Assembly (NCBI GenBank): GCA_032615215.1 | Contig: CP128433.1 | Span: forward strand, 4,448,501-4,512,500 | Source: Microbulbifer sp. MKSA007 | Lineage (GTDB): Bacteria; Pseudomonadota; Gammaproteobacteria; Pseudomonadales; Cellvibrionaceae | Direction of reading: 5' to 3' | Length of the DNA stretch: 64,000 bases | Shown: positions 18,991-27,983 of the stretch, piece by piece | How positions within the stretch are numbered: the stretch's first letter is position 1 | How the letters are laid out: each line of letters begins with the position of its first letter | The notes under the pieces: generated by a model | The model's input: only the letters and a program-made list of their open reading frames with translations | The model's database searches: none | What the model was told of the DNA's origin: nothing | Translations under genes and position numbers: made by a program

Positions 18991-20658
18991 ATGCTGCTGC
19001 ATCTGTCTATCAGCCAATTCACCCTGGTGGACCAACTGGAGTTGGAGTTTGGTCCTGGTACCAGCACCCTGACCGGCGAGACCGGCGCGGGTAAGTCAAT
19101 CACCCTGGATGCCCTCGGCCTGGCGCTGGGCGGTCGCGGCAGCGCTGAACTTGTGCGCACCGGCGCCAATCGCGCCGATATCAGCGCCACCTTTGATATC
19201 GCCGAGCACTCCAGCGCCGCCAGCTGGCTCGAGTCCCAGGAGCTGGACGCCGGGCAGGAGGTCATTCTGCGCCGCACTATTGGCGCCGATGGCCGCTCAC
19301 GCGCCTATATCAACGGCCAACCAGTCACGCTGTTGCAGCTACGCGCCCTAGGCGAGCAGCTAATCGATATCCACAGCCAGCACGAACACCAATCCCTGCT
19401 GAAGAAAGAAACGCACCTGCGCCTGCTGGATGAATACGCCCAGGCCCAGGATCTCGCCGCAGAGACCCGCAGCCGCTTCAAAACCTGGCGGGATCACTAT
19501 CGCCGTTATCGCACCCTGGCCGACAGCGCCGAGGAAGCCGAAGCCCGCCGCCACTTGCTGGAATACCAGCTTAAGGAACTGGATCAACTTGGCTTGAGCG
19601 AAGGGGAAATAGAGTCCCTCGAGAGCGAACAGCAACAGCTGGCCAATGCCGGGGAAATCCTCAGTGGCAGCTACCAGTTGGCCGCTTTCCTTTCCGGCGG
19701 TGAAGGCGATATCGCCGAACAGCTGCACCGCGCCCTGCAACTGCTGTCCTCCATGCCCGGACAGGCTCCGGCCTTAGTAGAGGTGGCGCAGATGCTCGAC
19801 AGCGCGCGCATCCAGGTGGATGAGGCCGCAGCCACCCTCTCCCGACACATCGATCGCTTCGAGATGGACCCTGAACGGCTCTCCGAAGTTGAAGACAGGC
19901 TCAGCGCCATCTACCAGGCGGCGCGCAAACACCGAGTCCAACCGCAGGAGCTGCCGGCACTACAGCAACAGTTACAGGCAGAGCTGGACGATATCGGCAG
20001 CCCAGATGCCCTGGAGCGCCTTGCCGCAGATTGTGAACAACTGGAAAAACAGTACAGAAAAGTGGCCGGCAAGCTCAGCAAACTGCGCAGTAAAGCGGCA
20101 GCTTCGCTGGCGGAGGCCGTGAACGGCCAGCTGGCCGATCTGGCCATGCCTCACGCTCGAGTAGAGCTATCACTACAAGAGCTGGATACGCCCAATAGCC
20201 AGGGACTGGAAGAAGCAGAAATTTTAATTTCCACCAACCCGGGCCAACCGCCTCGCCCCCTGGGCAAGATTGCCTCCGGCGGTGAACTCTCCAGGGTCAG
20301 CCTCGCAATCCAGGTGGTAACTGCGCAAACCTCCCGCACCCCCACCCTGGTATTCGACGAGGTGGATGTGGGTATCGGCGGTGCCACCGGTGATGTGGTG
20401 GGCCGCCTGCTGCGCCAACTGGGGGAAACCCGCAATGGCCGCAGCGGCCAGGTGATCTGTGTGACCCACCTGGCCCAGGTAGCGGCGCGAGCCCACCGCC
20501 AATACCTGGTGGAGAAGCACAGCGATGGCGAAAGTGTTTTTGTGGCACTGCGCGAACTCACCAACGGCGAGCGCCGCGAAGAAGTGGCGCGCATGCTCGG
20601 CGGCGCCCCCACCGCCCAATCCCTGGCTCATGCCGAGGAAATGCTGGAGAGAATTTAA
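18991..20658 (+). CDS. recN: DNA repair protein RecN
   Basis: RecN is an SMC-like ATPase that acts at double-strand breaks. The 555 residues show the Walker A loop GETGAGKS (near residue 30), a central coiled coil of Gln/Glu/Leu-rich helices with the hairpin region, and the C-terminal ATPase half with the signature ASGGELSRVSLA and Walker B TLVFDEVDVGIGG. The start MLLHLSISQFTLVDQLELEF aligns with other RecN proteins. It is divergent from grpE, and a LexA-like box lies in the shared upstream region. Confidence 0.98.
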   Translation: MLLHLSISQFTLVDQLELEFGPGTSTLTGETGAGKSITLDALGLALGGRGSAELVRTGANRADISATFDIAEHSSAASWLESQELDAGQEVILRRTIGADGRSRAYINGQPVTLLQLRALGEQLIDIHSQHEHQSLLKKETHLRLLDEYAQAQDLAAETRSRFKTWRDHYRRYRTLADSAEEAEARRHLLEYQLKELDQLGLSEGEIESLESEQQQLANAGEILSGSYQLAAFLSGGEGDIAEQLHRALQLLSSMPGQAPALVEVAQMLDSARIQVDEAAATLSRHIDRFEMDPERLSEVEDRLSAIYQAARKHRVQPQELPALQQQLQAELDDIGSPDALERLAADCEQLEKQYRKVAGKLSKLRSKAAASLAEAVNGQLADLAMPHARVELSLQELDTPNSQGLEEAEILISTNPGQPPRPLGKIASGGELSRVSLAIQVVTAQTSRTPTLVFDEVDVGIGGATGDVVGRLLRQLGETRNGRSGQVICVTHLAQVAARAHRQYLVEKHSDGESVFVALRELTNGERREEVARMLGGAPTAQSLAHAEEMLERI

Positions 20659-20938
20659 CTTTCCAACCCTTCTATCAGGCTGGCTATGGAGTCAGCCCTA
20701 CCTCCTCCATACGATTCCGGCGCCAAATGTCACCAAAGGGCAAAAATGATGCATTTTGGTAAGCAATCTTATACCGTAGATCAATAAATGACCGCCACAC
20801 AATCCGGTATACCACCCCTTTCGTCGGATATATATGCCGATTTAGGACAAACGCACAAATATGACTGGGAGCGGCGGCTAAAGTCACCATATACTTGGCG
20901 GCTTATTTTTCGATGTATGAGTAGTCCCGGCCGAGGTT

Positions 20939-21538
20939 ATGCAGAGAACGATTTTCAACACCCCTATTGTCACCCCAATCCTCCGCTTGGTTGCACGGGT
21001 GCTACTGAAGTTGCACGGCTGGCGTGTCAAAGCTGACGAGCAGTCTCTCAAACTAAAGCAGTACGTATTGATCGGCGCCCCCCATACCACTAACTGGGAC
21101 GGCTATTACTTTATTCTCGCCGCACTCAAACTGAAGATGACCCCGCAGTGGATGGGCAAAGACAAGCTGTTTACCTTCCCCCTGGGTGGCCCCATGCGCT
21201 GGTTCGGCGGTATCGCCGTAGACCGCAGCAAAGCCAACAACCTGGTGGATGCCACCGCCAGGCAGTTCAAACTGCGCAAAGAACTGGTTATCGCTATTCC
21301 CCCCGAGGGCACTCGCGGTTTGGCGGAACGCTGGAAGACCGGCTTTTACCATATCGCCCGCAACGCCAGGGTTCCGGTAGTACTCGGCTATATCAGCTTC
21401 CCCAAAAAAGAAGTGGGCATAGGCCCGATAGCGCAATTCAGTGAAAACCTGGAAGCCGAGCTGTTGAAGCTCAAGGAATTTTACGCGGATAAAATTGGCA
21501 AGTTCCCAGAGCTTTACACCCCACCCTGCCAGTCGTAA
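20939..21538 (+). CDS. PlsC-like 1-acyl-glycerol-3-phosphate acyltransferase family protein
   Basis: 199 residues with the acyltransferase motif I as HTTNWD (H49 to D54, the HX4D catalytic pair), a glycerophosphate-binding block near FGGIAVDRS, and motif III PPEGTR (121-126). An N-terminal hydrophobic amphipathic stretch (TPIVTPILRLVARVLLKLHGW) suits membrane association. The compact size matches the bacterial subgroup often annotated as glycerol acyltransferase rather than full-length PlsC, so the acceptor lipid is not certain. It stands alone between recN and the convergent fur. Confidence 0.87.
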   Translation: MQRTIFNTPIVTPILRLVARVLLKLHGWRVKADEQSLKLKQYVLIGAPHTTNWDGYYFILAALKLKMTPQWMGKDKLFTFPLGGPMRWFGGIAVDRSKANNLVDATARQFKLRKELVIAIPPEGTRGLAERWKTGFYHIARNARVPVVLGYISFPKKEVGIGPIAQFSENLEAELLKLKEFYADKIGKFPELYTPPCQS

Positions 21539-21588
21539 CACTCAGCGTAAGCATTTGAAGGGTGCGGTGAATACCGCACCCGGAAGAA

Positions 21589-21999
21589 TCACTTCTCTTT
21601 TTCTGTCACATACAGAACCAGGCTGTGGCCAGTCAGCTCATAGCCGTGCTCTTCAGCGATCTGGCGCTGTAGCTCCTCAATCTCTTCATTGTGGAACTCG
21701 ATAACCTTACCGGTATCAGTGCACACCATGTGATCGTGGTGATCGCCACGGTCCAGCTCGAATACGGAGTGGCCGCCATCGAAGTTGTGGCGCACTACCA
21801 GGCCCGCGCTCTCAAACTGGGTCAATACCCGGTACACAGTAGCTAGGCCGACATCCTCTCCCGCCTCCAGCAACAGCTTATAGACATCCTCAGCACTCAA
21901 ATGCTGCTCACTAGTGCTTTCGAGCAATTGCAGAATCTTCACCCGCGGCAGAGTGACCTTGAGGCCAGCCTTGCGCAATTCCTGGTTTTCGTTCGACAT
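21589..21999 (-). CDS. fur: Ferric uptake regulator Fur
   Basis: Iron-sensing repressor of siderophore and iron transport genes. The 136 residues contain the winged helix (GLKVTLPRVKILQLLESTSEQHLSAEDVYKLLLEAGEDVGLATVYRVLTQFE) and the metal-binding dimer domain with HHDHMVC and the His/Glu-rich NEEIEELQRQIAEEHGYELTGHSLVLYV. It is divergent from bamE, the arrangement seen in Pseudomonas and relatives. Confidence 0.97.
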   Translation of the reverse strand: MSNENQELRKAGLKVTLPRVKILQLLESTSEQHLSAEDVYKLLLEAGEDVGLATVYRVLTQFESAGLVVRHNFDGGHSVFELDRGDHHDHMVCTDTGKVIEFHNEEIEELQRQIAEEHGYELTGHSLVLYVTEKEK

Positions 22000-22276
22000 G
22001 TATCAATATTTCCCGGCAGGATTTTAAAAGTTATCCGAAGTTGCCCAAACCCACAGCGGCCATTTATAAAGGATTCCGACCCTGGAGTCCCGTCTGTCAG
22101 CGAGCCAACTCTTCAGGTATTATCCCATGCCCTACGGAGTCAGAGAAACCCCGTACTGCTCACTTAGGGCAGAACTGGTAAGTGGAGGAACTTTTTTCTC
22201 CACTTGAGACTAAACTGACTGTTTGTAAGAAATCAGCGTGAGCGCTGCCGTTTGAAACCGAATAATGGAGCAATGA

Positions 22277-22621
22277 ATGCCGCCTAGTCTGAGATTTCTC
22301 ACTATCGCCTTCCTGTGCAGCTTGCTGGGAGCTTGCACACTCGTAAAATTCCCCGGTGTACACCGTATTGAGGTGCAGCAGGGCAATATCATTACCCAGG
22401 AGATGGTGGATCAGCTAAAGCCAGGGATGACGCGACGCCAGGTACAGTTTGTTCTGGGCACTCCGCTGCTGGAAGATACGTACAACCCCAACCGCTGGGA
22501 TTACGTCAATCGCCTTCGCGACAAGAAAGGCAATATCACCCAAAAGACCTTTAGCGTTTACTTTGATGAAGACTCCCTGGTAGCCACCAGCGGCGACTGG
22601 CAGCCCACAGGCTGGCCCTAA
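22277..22621 (+). CDS. bamE: Outer membrane assembly factor BamE (OmlA)
   Basis: Small lipoprotein of the BAM complex, which inserts beta-barrel proteins in the outer membrane. The signal peptide ends in a lipobox, LLGAC, with Cys at residue 20. The SmpA/OmlA fold follows: GNIITQEMVDQLKPGMTRRQVQFVLGTPLLEDTYNPNRWDYV and TFSVYFDEDSLV. It is 114 residues long, normal for the family. It is divergent from fur, and its stop codon overlaps that of the convergent rnfH by four bases. Confidence 0.96.
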   Translation: MPPSLRFLTIAFLCSLLGACTLVKFPGVHRIEVQQGNIITQEMVDQLKPGMTRRQVQFVLGTPLLEDTYNPNRWDYVNRLRDKKGNITQKTFSVYFDEDSLVATSGDWQPTGWP

Positions 22622-22971
22622 GCGGAAGTCCCCTCGGCGCCTTTCTTCTTCTCAGCCATACGCTTGGCTTTCTCGGCGCGCTGCTTGCGCGCCTCTTTGG
22701 GATCGGCGATCAAGGGACGATATACCTCAACCCGGTCCCCGGGTTGCAGGACATAACTCTCCGCCGGCGGTAGCCCCTTACTCCCCAGCACCTGGGCAAA
22801 AATACCCATCTTTGCCGTATCCGGATCAACTTCGGGATACTCCTTGGGAATTCCCGAGCGAATTAGCGCCTCCCGCGCAGTGGTACCCTCAGACACCAAC
22901 AAACGCATTAATCGCTGTTCGTGGGGCAGTGCGTACACCACCTCCACCGAGATTGTTTTCTCTTCTGTCAT
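22618..22971 (-). CDS. rnfH: RnfH family protein (UPF0125)
   Basis: 117 residues with a ubiquitin-like beta-grasp fold of the RnfH family: ISVEVVYALPHEQRLMRLLVSEGTTAREALIRSGI, IFAQVLGSKGLPPAESYVLQPGDRVEVYRPLIADPKEARKQRA and a Lys/Ala-rich tail. The ATG overlaps the stop of ratA (ATGA, 22968-22971), so the two are translationally coupled. The ratA-rnfH pair next to bamE and smpB is standard in gammaproteobacteria. The molecular role of RnfH is not established. Confidence 0.93.
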   Translation of the reverse strand: MTEEKTISVEVVYALPHEQRLMRLLVSEGTTAREALIRSGIPKEYPEVDPDTAKMGIFAQVLGSKGLPPAESYVLQPGDRVEVYRPLIADPKEARKQRAEKAKRMAEKKKGAEGTSA

Positions 22972-23408
22972 TGGGGTTTCCCGTAAACTTCTTCCGCGCG
23001 CTCACACATAACCGCGACCATCTGGTTGGCCAGGTCACTGAAAATTTTTCCTGCAGCCGCCGCGATCAATCGATTTTTCATCGAAAACGAAAGGGTAAAA
23101 CTCACTTTACAGGCATTTTCAGCCAGTGGAGTAAATTCCCACAGTCCCTCGAACTGCTCGAAAGGACCATCCACCAGCTTGAGCGTCATCGACTTGGGAC
23201 GCACCAGCTGATTGCGGGTCACAAAGCTCTGCTTTATACCCGCGCGCGACAAATCCAGGCGCGCCTCTAAAGTGGTGTCATCGCTGTGGATAATCTCCGC
23301 AGCGCGACAGCCGGGTAAAAACTGTGGGTAACTGGCCACATCATTGACCAGATCAAACATTTGTTCCGCGCTGTACATGACCAGCGCACTGCGTTCTATT
23401 TCAGTCAT
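22968..23408 (-). CDS. ratA: RatA-type START-domain protein (coenzyme Q-binding family)
   Basis: 146 residues of the Coq10/RatA polyketide cyclase-like fold: MTEIERSALVMYSAEQMFDLVNDVASYPQFLPGC at the N-terminus and VSFTLSFSMKNRLIAAAAGKIFSDLANQMVAVMCERAEEVYG at the end. RatA in E. coli was reported as a ribosome-association toxin; the eukaryotic relatives bind coenzyme Q, and a lipid-binding role is equally plausible here. Forms an overlapping operon with rnfH. Confidence 0.93.
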   Translation of the reverse strand: MTEIERSALVMYSAEQMFDLVNDVASYPQFLPGCRAAEIIHSDDTTLEARLDLSRAGIKQSFVTRNQLVRPKSMTLKLVDGPFEQFEGLWEFTPLAENACKVSFTLSFSMKNRLIAAAAGKIFSDLANQMVAVMCERAEEVYGKPQ

Positions 23409-23601
23409 TCCTACTGTCTAATCCAGTCCATCAGGCAAAATCACCTGGGATTACCGTTGAACGGCTAATTTTGCCAGCCGACGCTACTCAAGCAAGACAA
23501 TTCCTGTAACAATCGCATTTTTTACCGGTGGGCCACATTTAGCCCCAACCGCAGTAACAAAAAACAACAAGCATTCATAAAAAATAATAGCGAGAGTACT
23601 T

Positions 23602-25020
23602 ATGACCGCAGAGAGAGAGCATTTTGGGTCAAGGCTGGGCTTTATCCTGGCCGCCGCAGGTTCCGCCGTCGGTATTGGCAACCTGGTTGCATTCCCTGTA
23701 GCAGCCACCAAGAGCGGAGGCGGTGCCTTCTTACTGGTCTATGCTCTCTTCGTATTCGTGATCTGCCTGCCGGTGATGATGGCGGAACTCGCTATGGGAC
23801 GCCGCTCGGATAAAGACCCTGTCGGCGCTTACCGAGAAATTTCCAAAGGTTCCAAGCTGTGGAGTATTCCCGGCTGGCTGGCCCTGATCACCCCATTTAT
23901 GATCGCGGTTTTTTATCTGGTAGTCACCGTTTGGGTAATGGGATACCTGGTAGAAATCTTCTCCGGCAACCTGGATAAGCTCGCCACCCCAGATTTCTTT
24001 ATCCACTTTATCAATACACCCACGGTATTTATTTACCTGGTAGTGCTGATGTTAATCATCAATGCCATTCTCGCTATGGGCGTTAAAGACGGTATCGAAC
24101 GGGCCGCAAAAACCCTGATGCCCATGCTGTTTGTAATGTTATTAGGGCTGGTGTTCTTTGTACTGACCCTGGATAACGCCGCCCTGGGCTTGCAGTACTA
24201 CCTGGTACCCGACTTCAGCAAAATTGACGGCAACGTAATCAGCAAAGCCATGGCCCAGGCCTTCTTCTCCCTGTCTCTGGGAATGGGCATCATGATTACC
24301 TACGGCTCCTATATGAAGAAGAAGGACTCCATCCCCGGTTCTTCCCGTGCCGTAGCGATTACTGACACCTTGGTAGCCTTTACAGCCGGTCTGCTGATTT
24401 TGCCGAGTATTTTCCACTTCAATCCACAAATCGATCCGGCAGAACTGAGCGACTCCTCCGCCGGTATGATCTTCCTGTTCCTGCCGAAGATATTCCTCGC
24501 TTTACAGGACGGAATCGGCTACATAGGCGCTAGCGCAGTAGCGGCCACCTTCTTCTTCCTGGTACTGGTTGCCGCAATCACCTCGCTGGTTTCCATTATC
24601 GAGGTGCCCATTGCCACCCTCCGCGACGAGCGCAACATGGAACGTAAGAAGGCCATCTACATCGTTGCGGCAGTTCAATTTGTGCTGGCCATCGCTTGCG
24701 CCGTATCATTCGGTATGGCCACTTGGTTTACAGAGTTTGTACAACTGGCCGGCGCAAACAAGTCGTTCTTCGATTTGGTGGAGATCATCTTCTACGACAC
24801 CATCCTGCCTTTAAACGGCCTGCTGGTATGTCTGTTCGTGATCTACAAATGGAAGAAATCCAATTTTGATAAAGAGCTGCAAGAAGGTGACAGCGACTTT
24901 GCAGGCTCGTTTTCGCAAAAATACGTTAACTTCTCCCTGGGCACTTTTATCCCATTGATACTGCTGCTTATCTTTATCAATACCGTGGCCCTGAAGTTTT
25001 TTGGACACAGTTTTATATAG
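23602..25020 (+). CDS. Sodium-dependent transporter, NSS family
   Basis: 472 residues with about eleven or twelve membrane helices and the neurotransmitter:sodium symporter hallmarks: FILAAAGSAVGIGNLVAFP in helix 1 with unwound sodium-binding Gly/Asn residues, SGGGAFLLVYALFV in helix 2, and AFFSLSLGMGIMITYGSYM in helix 6. The family takes up amino acids or similar solutes with sodium, fitting a marine host. The substrate is not clear. It is divergent from ratA and stands just upstream of smpB. A second NSS gene follows smpB. Confidence 0.92.
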   Translation: MTAEREHFGSRLGFILAAAGSAVGIGNLVAFPVAATKSGGGAFLLVYALFVFVICLPVMMAELAMGRRSDKDPVGAYREISKGSKLWSIPGWLALITPFMIAVFYLVVTVWVMGYLVEIFSGNLDKLATPDFFIHFINTPTVFIYLVVLMLIINAILAMGVKDGIERAAKTLMPMLFVMLLGLVFFVLTLDNAALGLQYYLVPDFSKIDGNVISKAMAQAFFSLSLGMGIMITYGSYMKKKDSIPGSSRAVAITDTLVAFTAGLLILPSIFHFNPQIDPAELSDSSAGMIFLFLPKIFLALQDGIGYIGASAVAATFFFLVLVAAITSLVSIIEVPIATLRDERNMERKKAIYIVAAVQFVLAIACAVSFGMATWFTEFVQLAGANKSFFDLVEIIFYDTILPLNGLLVCLFVIYKWKKSNFDKELQEGDSDFAGSFSQKYVNFSLGTFIPLILLLIFINTVALKFFGHSFI

Positions 25021-25035
25021 TCACTCGTAGTTTTC

Positions 25036-25515
25036 ATGGCCAAGAAAAAGAAAGCACAAACATCCAATACCATCGCCCTCAACAAGAAGGCCCGCCACGA
25101 CTATTTCATTGAAGAAAAGTTTGAAGCGGGCGTTGAGATGAAAGGCTGGGAAGTCAAAAGCTGTCGGGAGGGCAAAGCCCAACTGACCGACAGCTATGTC
25201 ATTTTTAAAAACGGGGAAGCCTGGTTGCTGGGTGCCAACATCCAGCCCCTGCCCAGCGCCTCCACCCACTTTGTCACCGAGCCCGACCGCACCCGTCGCC
25301 TACTGCTCACCAAGCGCGAATTAGCCAAGCTGATCGTCGCCGTTGAGCAGAAAGGTCACACAGTGGTTGCCACCGCTATGTACTGGAAAGGGCATTTGGT
25401 GAAGTGCGAAGTCTGCCTGGCCAAGGGTAAGGCGAGCCATGACAAGCGCGAAACTGAGAAGAAACGCGATTGGAACCGCGAAAAGCAGCGCCTAATGCGC
25501 TCGACGCACAAATAG
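25036..25515 (+). CDS. smpB: SsrA-binding protein SmpB
   Basis: SmpB carries tmRNA to stalled ribosomes for trans-translation. The 159 residues include NTIALNKKARHDYFIEEKFEAG, the tmRNA-binding GWEVKSCREGKAQLTDSYV, and the basic C-terminal tail KRETEKKRDWNREKQRLMRS that mimics the mRNA and decodes the empty A site. The gene lies 1.6 kb upstream of ssrA on the same strand, with one transporter gene in between. Confidence 0.98.
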   Translation: MAKKKKAQTSNTIALNKKARHDYFIEEKFEAGVEMKGWEVKSCREGKAQLTDSYVIFKNGEAWLLGANIQPLPSASTHFVTEPDRTRRLLLTKRELAKLIVAVEQKGHTVVATAMYWKGHLVKCEVCLAKGKASHDKRETEKKRDWNREKQRLMRSTHK

Positions 25516-25555
25516 TGCACAGTGAACCATTAGAAGAATAATTACGGGATTTACC

Positions 25556-26902
25556 ATGAGTGCACCGCGAGGACAGTTCAGCTCGAATATTGGCTTTTTG
25601 ATGGCCGCGGCGGGTTCCGCCGTTGGTCTCGGCAATATTTGGGGCTTTCCAACCAAGGCCGCCAGTAACGGCGGCGCCGCCTTTGTAGTCGCCTACTTAT
25701 TTCTAGCCTTTGCGCTCGCCTACCCAGCCCTGATGGCGGAACTCACCATCGGCCGCCACGCGCGCCGCAATATGGTGCAAGCGCTGCGCTCCATTTCCAA
25801 CGGGCCCATCAGCCGCTTTTTCGGAGGCCTGACCGGCTTCGGCGGTATCCTGGTGGCCTCACTTATCCTGAGCTTCTACGCCATTGTGGCGGGCTGGATG
25901 GTCGCGCACCTGGCCGAACCTTTCGCCGGCCTGTTCGGCGCCCAAGAGGCAGCCCAGTGGTTGGCCGGCAACAGCACCGATCGCAATATGATCATGACCG
26001 CTATCTTCAGTGGTCTCACCATGCTGATTATCGCCAGTGGTGTTGAGAAGGGGATCGAGCGCTGGTCCACCCTGTTGATGCCATCGCTGATCATCCTGTT
26101 ATTGCTATTGATCTGCTACGTACTCACCCAGCCCGGCGCCCTGACCGGCCTGGAAGTGTACCTGATGCCCAACTTCGACCACTTCACCCCGGATCTGCTG
26201 ATCTCCGCCATGGGTCAGGCCTTTTTCTCCCTATCCCTGGGTGTAGGCACCATGCTGATCTACGGCTCCTACCTGAGCCAGCAGGAGAGCCTGCCGCGCC
26301 TTGGTGCCCTGGTAACCCTGATTGATGTGGGCATCGCATTTACTGCAGGCCTGTTGATCCTGCCCGCCATGTACGTAGCCCAGGAAGCCGGTACCCAGAT
26401 CTTCTCTGCCGACGGTTCCCTGATCGCCGGCCCGAGCCTGATCCTGCAAGTGCTGCCCGCGCTATTCGACACCATGGGTGAAGCCGGGATATTCGTCGCC
26501 ATCGCCTTTTTTGCACTGATGGTTATCGCCTCCCTCACCTCCTCCATTTCCATGCTGGAAGTGCCAGTGGCATTCTCTATCGAGAACCTGAATATCCCCC
26601 GCCGCATCGCCACCCCGATCGTTGGCCTGATCATCTTCGGCGTGAGCTGCGGCATCATCTACAACTTCGACGCCCTCTTCGGACTGGCAGTCAGCATCAG
26701 CACTGAATACGGCCAGCCCCTGCTCGGCATTGCCTTGTGTATCTTTGCCGGCTGGATTTGGCGCCGCGACCAGCTGCTGAGCGAACTCAAGAAAGGCCAT
26801 GAAGATATCGAAAACACCCTGTTCTGGAAGATCTGGCCCTGGTATGTGCGCATCGTCTGCCCACTGCTAATCCTGACCGCTTTCGTACAGTCCATTCGCT
26901 AA
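25556..26902 (+). CDS. Sodium-dependent transporter, NSS family (second copy)
   Basis: 448 residues, paralogous in pattern to the transporter at 23602: FLMAAAGSAVGLGNIWGFPTKAASNGGAAF at the N-terminus, AELTIGRHARRN, and AFFSLSLGVGTMLIYGSYL in helix 6. About eleven helices. Its substrate is unknown. Identity with the first copy is limited to conserved transmembrane blocks, so this is an old duplication or two separate acquisitions rather than a recent copy. Confidence 0.92.
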   Translation: MSAPRGQFSSNIGFLMAAAGSAVGLGNIWGFPTKAASNGGAAFVVAYLFLAFALAYPALMAELTIGRHARRNMVQALRSISNGPISRFFGGLTGFGGILVASLILSFYAIVAGWMVAHLAEPFAGLFGAQEAAQWLAGNSTDRNMIMTAIFSGLTMLIIASGVEKGIERWSTLLMPSLIILLLLLICYVLTQPGALTGLEVYLMPNFDHFTPDLLISAMGQAFFSLSLGVGTMLIYGSYLSQQESLPRLGALVTLIDVGIAFTAGLLILPAMYVAQEAGTQIFSADGSLIAGPSLILQVLPALFDTMGEAGIFVAIAFFALMVIASLTSSISMLEVPVAFSIENLNIPRRIATPIVGLIIFGVSCGIIYNFDALFGLAVSISTEYGQPLLGIALCIFAGWIWRRDQLLSELKKGHEDIENTLFWKIWPWYVRIVCPLLILTAFVQSIR

Positions 26903-26914
26903 ACTGATCTCTCT

Positions 26915-26937
26915 CCCGGCGGTACCCCACCGCCGGG
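26915..26937 (+). terminator. GC-rich stem-loop after the transporter gene
   Basis: CCCGGCGGT (26915-26923) and ACCGCCGGG (26929-26937) form a perfect 9-bp stem with a 5-base loop, 13 bases after the stop. No T run, so it may be a weak terminator. Confidence 0.5.
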
Positions 26938-27020
26938 AACTCCCCGCCTTCCCAAGCACTCCCTCAAAGCGCCTGACTAAAGCGACTCTGATCGCACAAA
27001 TGGCGAATACATAAAATTTA

Positions 27021-27047
27021 TTGCTAACGTGAATTTTGAGGTATACT
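27021..27047 (+). promoter_or_regulatory. Probable ssrA promoter
   Basis: TTGCTA (27021-27026), 15-base spacer and TATACT (27042-27047). The -10 element is good and the spacer is short. Transcription near 27054 would yield a precursor processed at 27076. Confidence 0.45.
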
Positions 27048-27075
27048 TAGATGACACACGAAAGTGTTTCTTATC

Positions 27076-27465
27076 GGGGATGACTTGGATTCGACGCCGG
27101 TGACGAAACCTTGGGTGCATGCCGAGATGGCAGCGAATCTCGTTAATCCAAAGCTGTATTTTATTAGTTGCCAACGACGACAACTACGGTGCCCAACTCG
27201 CTGCGTAAGCAGCTTGTGAAGCGCTAACTAAGGGTTCGTCCCTTAGCAGTCTTCAGCAAGGTTCCAGTATCGCGCTGTAGACTGTTATACAGAACTGGAT
27301 CGCCGCAAGCCATACTCGTGGGTAAGCGGTTAAACAACTTACGGGATCGCCCTATACGTCCTGACCGCCGGGCTGTAATGGGTTAAATCAATAGACGGAG
27401 CTAAGCATGTAGAGCCTCTGGCAGAGTGCTGACGGACGCGGGTTCGACTCCCGCCATCTCCACCA
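27076..27465 (+). ncRNA. ssrA: tmRNA (SsrA)
   Basis: Rescues stalled ribosomes with SmpB. The 5' end GGGGATGACTTGGATTCGAC and the 3' end with TTCGACTCCCGCCATCTCCACCA pair in an acceptor-like stem (GGGGATG with CATCTCC) and keep the T-arm GGTTCGACTCC. The tag frame at 27170-27208 reads ANDDNYGAQLAA then TAA. The CCA is encoded. The 3' end is repeated near 29.1 kb, which marks this gene as the integration site of the element that follows. Confidence 0.97.
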
Positions 27466-27486
27466 AATTGCTGTCTCAGACAGCCC
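27443..27486 (+). repeat. attL-like repeat: 3' end of ssrA
   Basis: 44 bases from TTCGACTCCC in the T-arm through CACCA and on to CAGACAGCCC. Matches 29077-29120 at 41 of 44 positions. This copy completes a functional tmRNA. Confidence 0.85.
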
Positions 27487-27492
27487 ACGAAA

Positions 27493-27523
27493 GCCCCGCA
27501 AACCTAGTGTTTCCGGGGTTTTT
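27493..27523 (+). terminator. Terminator after ssrA
   Basis: CCCCG-c-AAAC pairs with GTTT-c-CGGGG (27494-27518) and TTTTT follows. It lies just inside the integrated element. Confidence 0.75.
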
Positions 27524-27550
27524 GCTTATCTGGGCCATCCCAATTAATCT

Positions 27551-27878
27551 AACCCAAATCCAGCCATTGCAGACCCTACTGAAATCGGGCGCCTACTAAC
27601 TGCCATAGACGACCCCAATAGTAAGAGCAGCCCTAAAACTACCCCCTCTCTTACTCTGCCCGCTAGAGAATTGCGAAACTTGAGTGGACGGAAATCAATT
27701 GGGATGCCAAGCACATAAAACTGCCCAGCGAAAAATGAAAATGGGCCAGCCACACATTAACCCTCTTGCTGAACAGGCTCTAGCCCTGGTCACTGGGCTA
27801 TGACAATGAAACCATGACCGTCCCGGCTCCCGTGCAATGGCCCGTACTCTATTAGACCGCGATACCCGGCAGATTTAA
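27551..27878 (+). pseudogene. Remnant of a P4-type tyrosine integrase
   Basis: No open frame survives, but three blocks read as parts of a phage P4-like integrase when frames are switched. From 27551: NPNPAIADPTEIGRLLTAID, then ELRN. Next, one frame away, EWTEINWDAKHIKLPSEK followed, after a missing A in the A run near 27733, by MKMGQPHI. Near 27825-27878: SRAMARTLLD, as in the HGFRAMARTxLDE box, ending in TAA. The middle catalytic part is deleted. Its position next to the ssrA att site is where the integrase of an ssrA-directed island belongs. It cannot make an active recombinase. Confidence 0.8.
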
Positions 27879-27983
27879 TTTAGAATTCGCGTTTTCATCA
27901 AGCAAAAACCTGAATGTGGCACATTCATCTCAAGTCAGAGAGGTGGAACACATTCTTCAATGGATTTACGAGGATAAAAGGAT

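Noticed and set aside
27544..27753. 69-residue - strand frame just after ssrA
   Set aside because: The opposite strand carries clear integrase fragments, so this frame is a shadow of a decayed gene.
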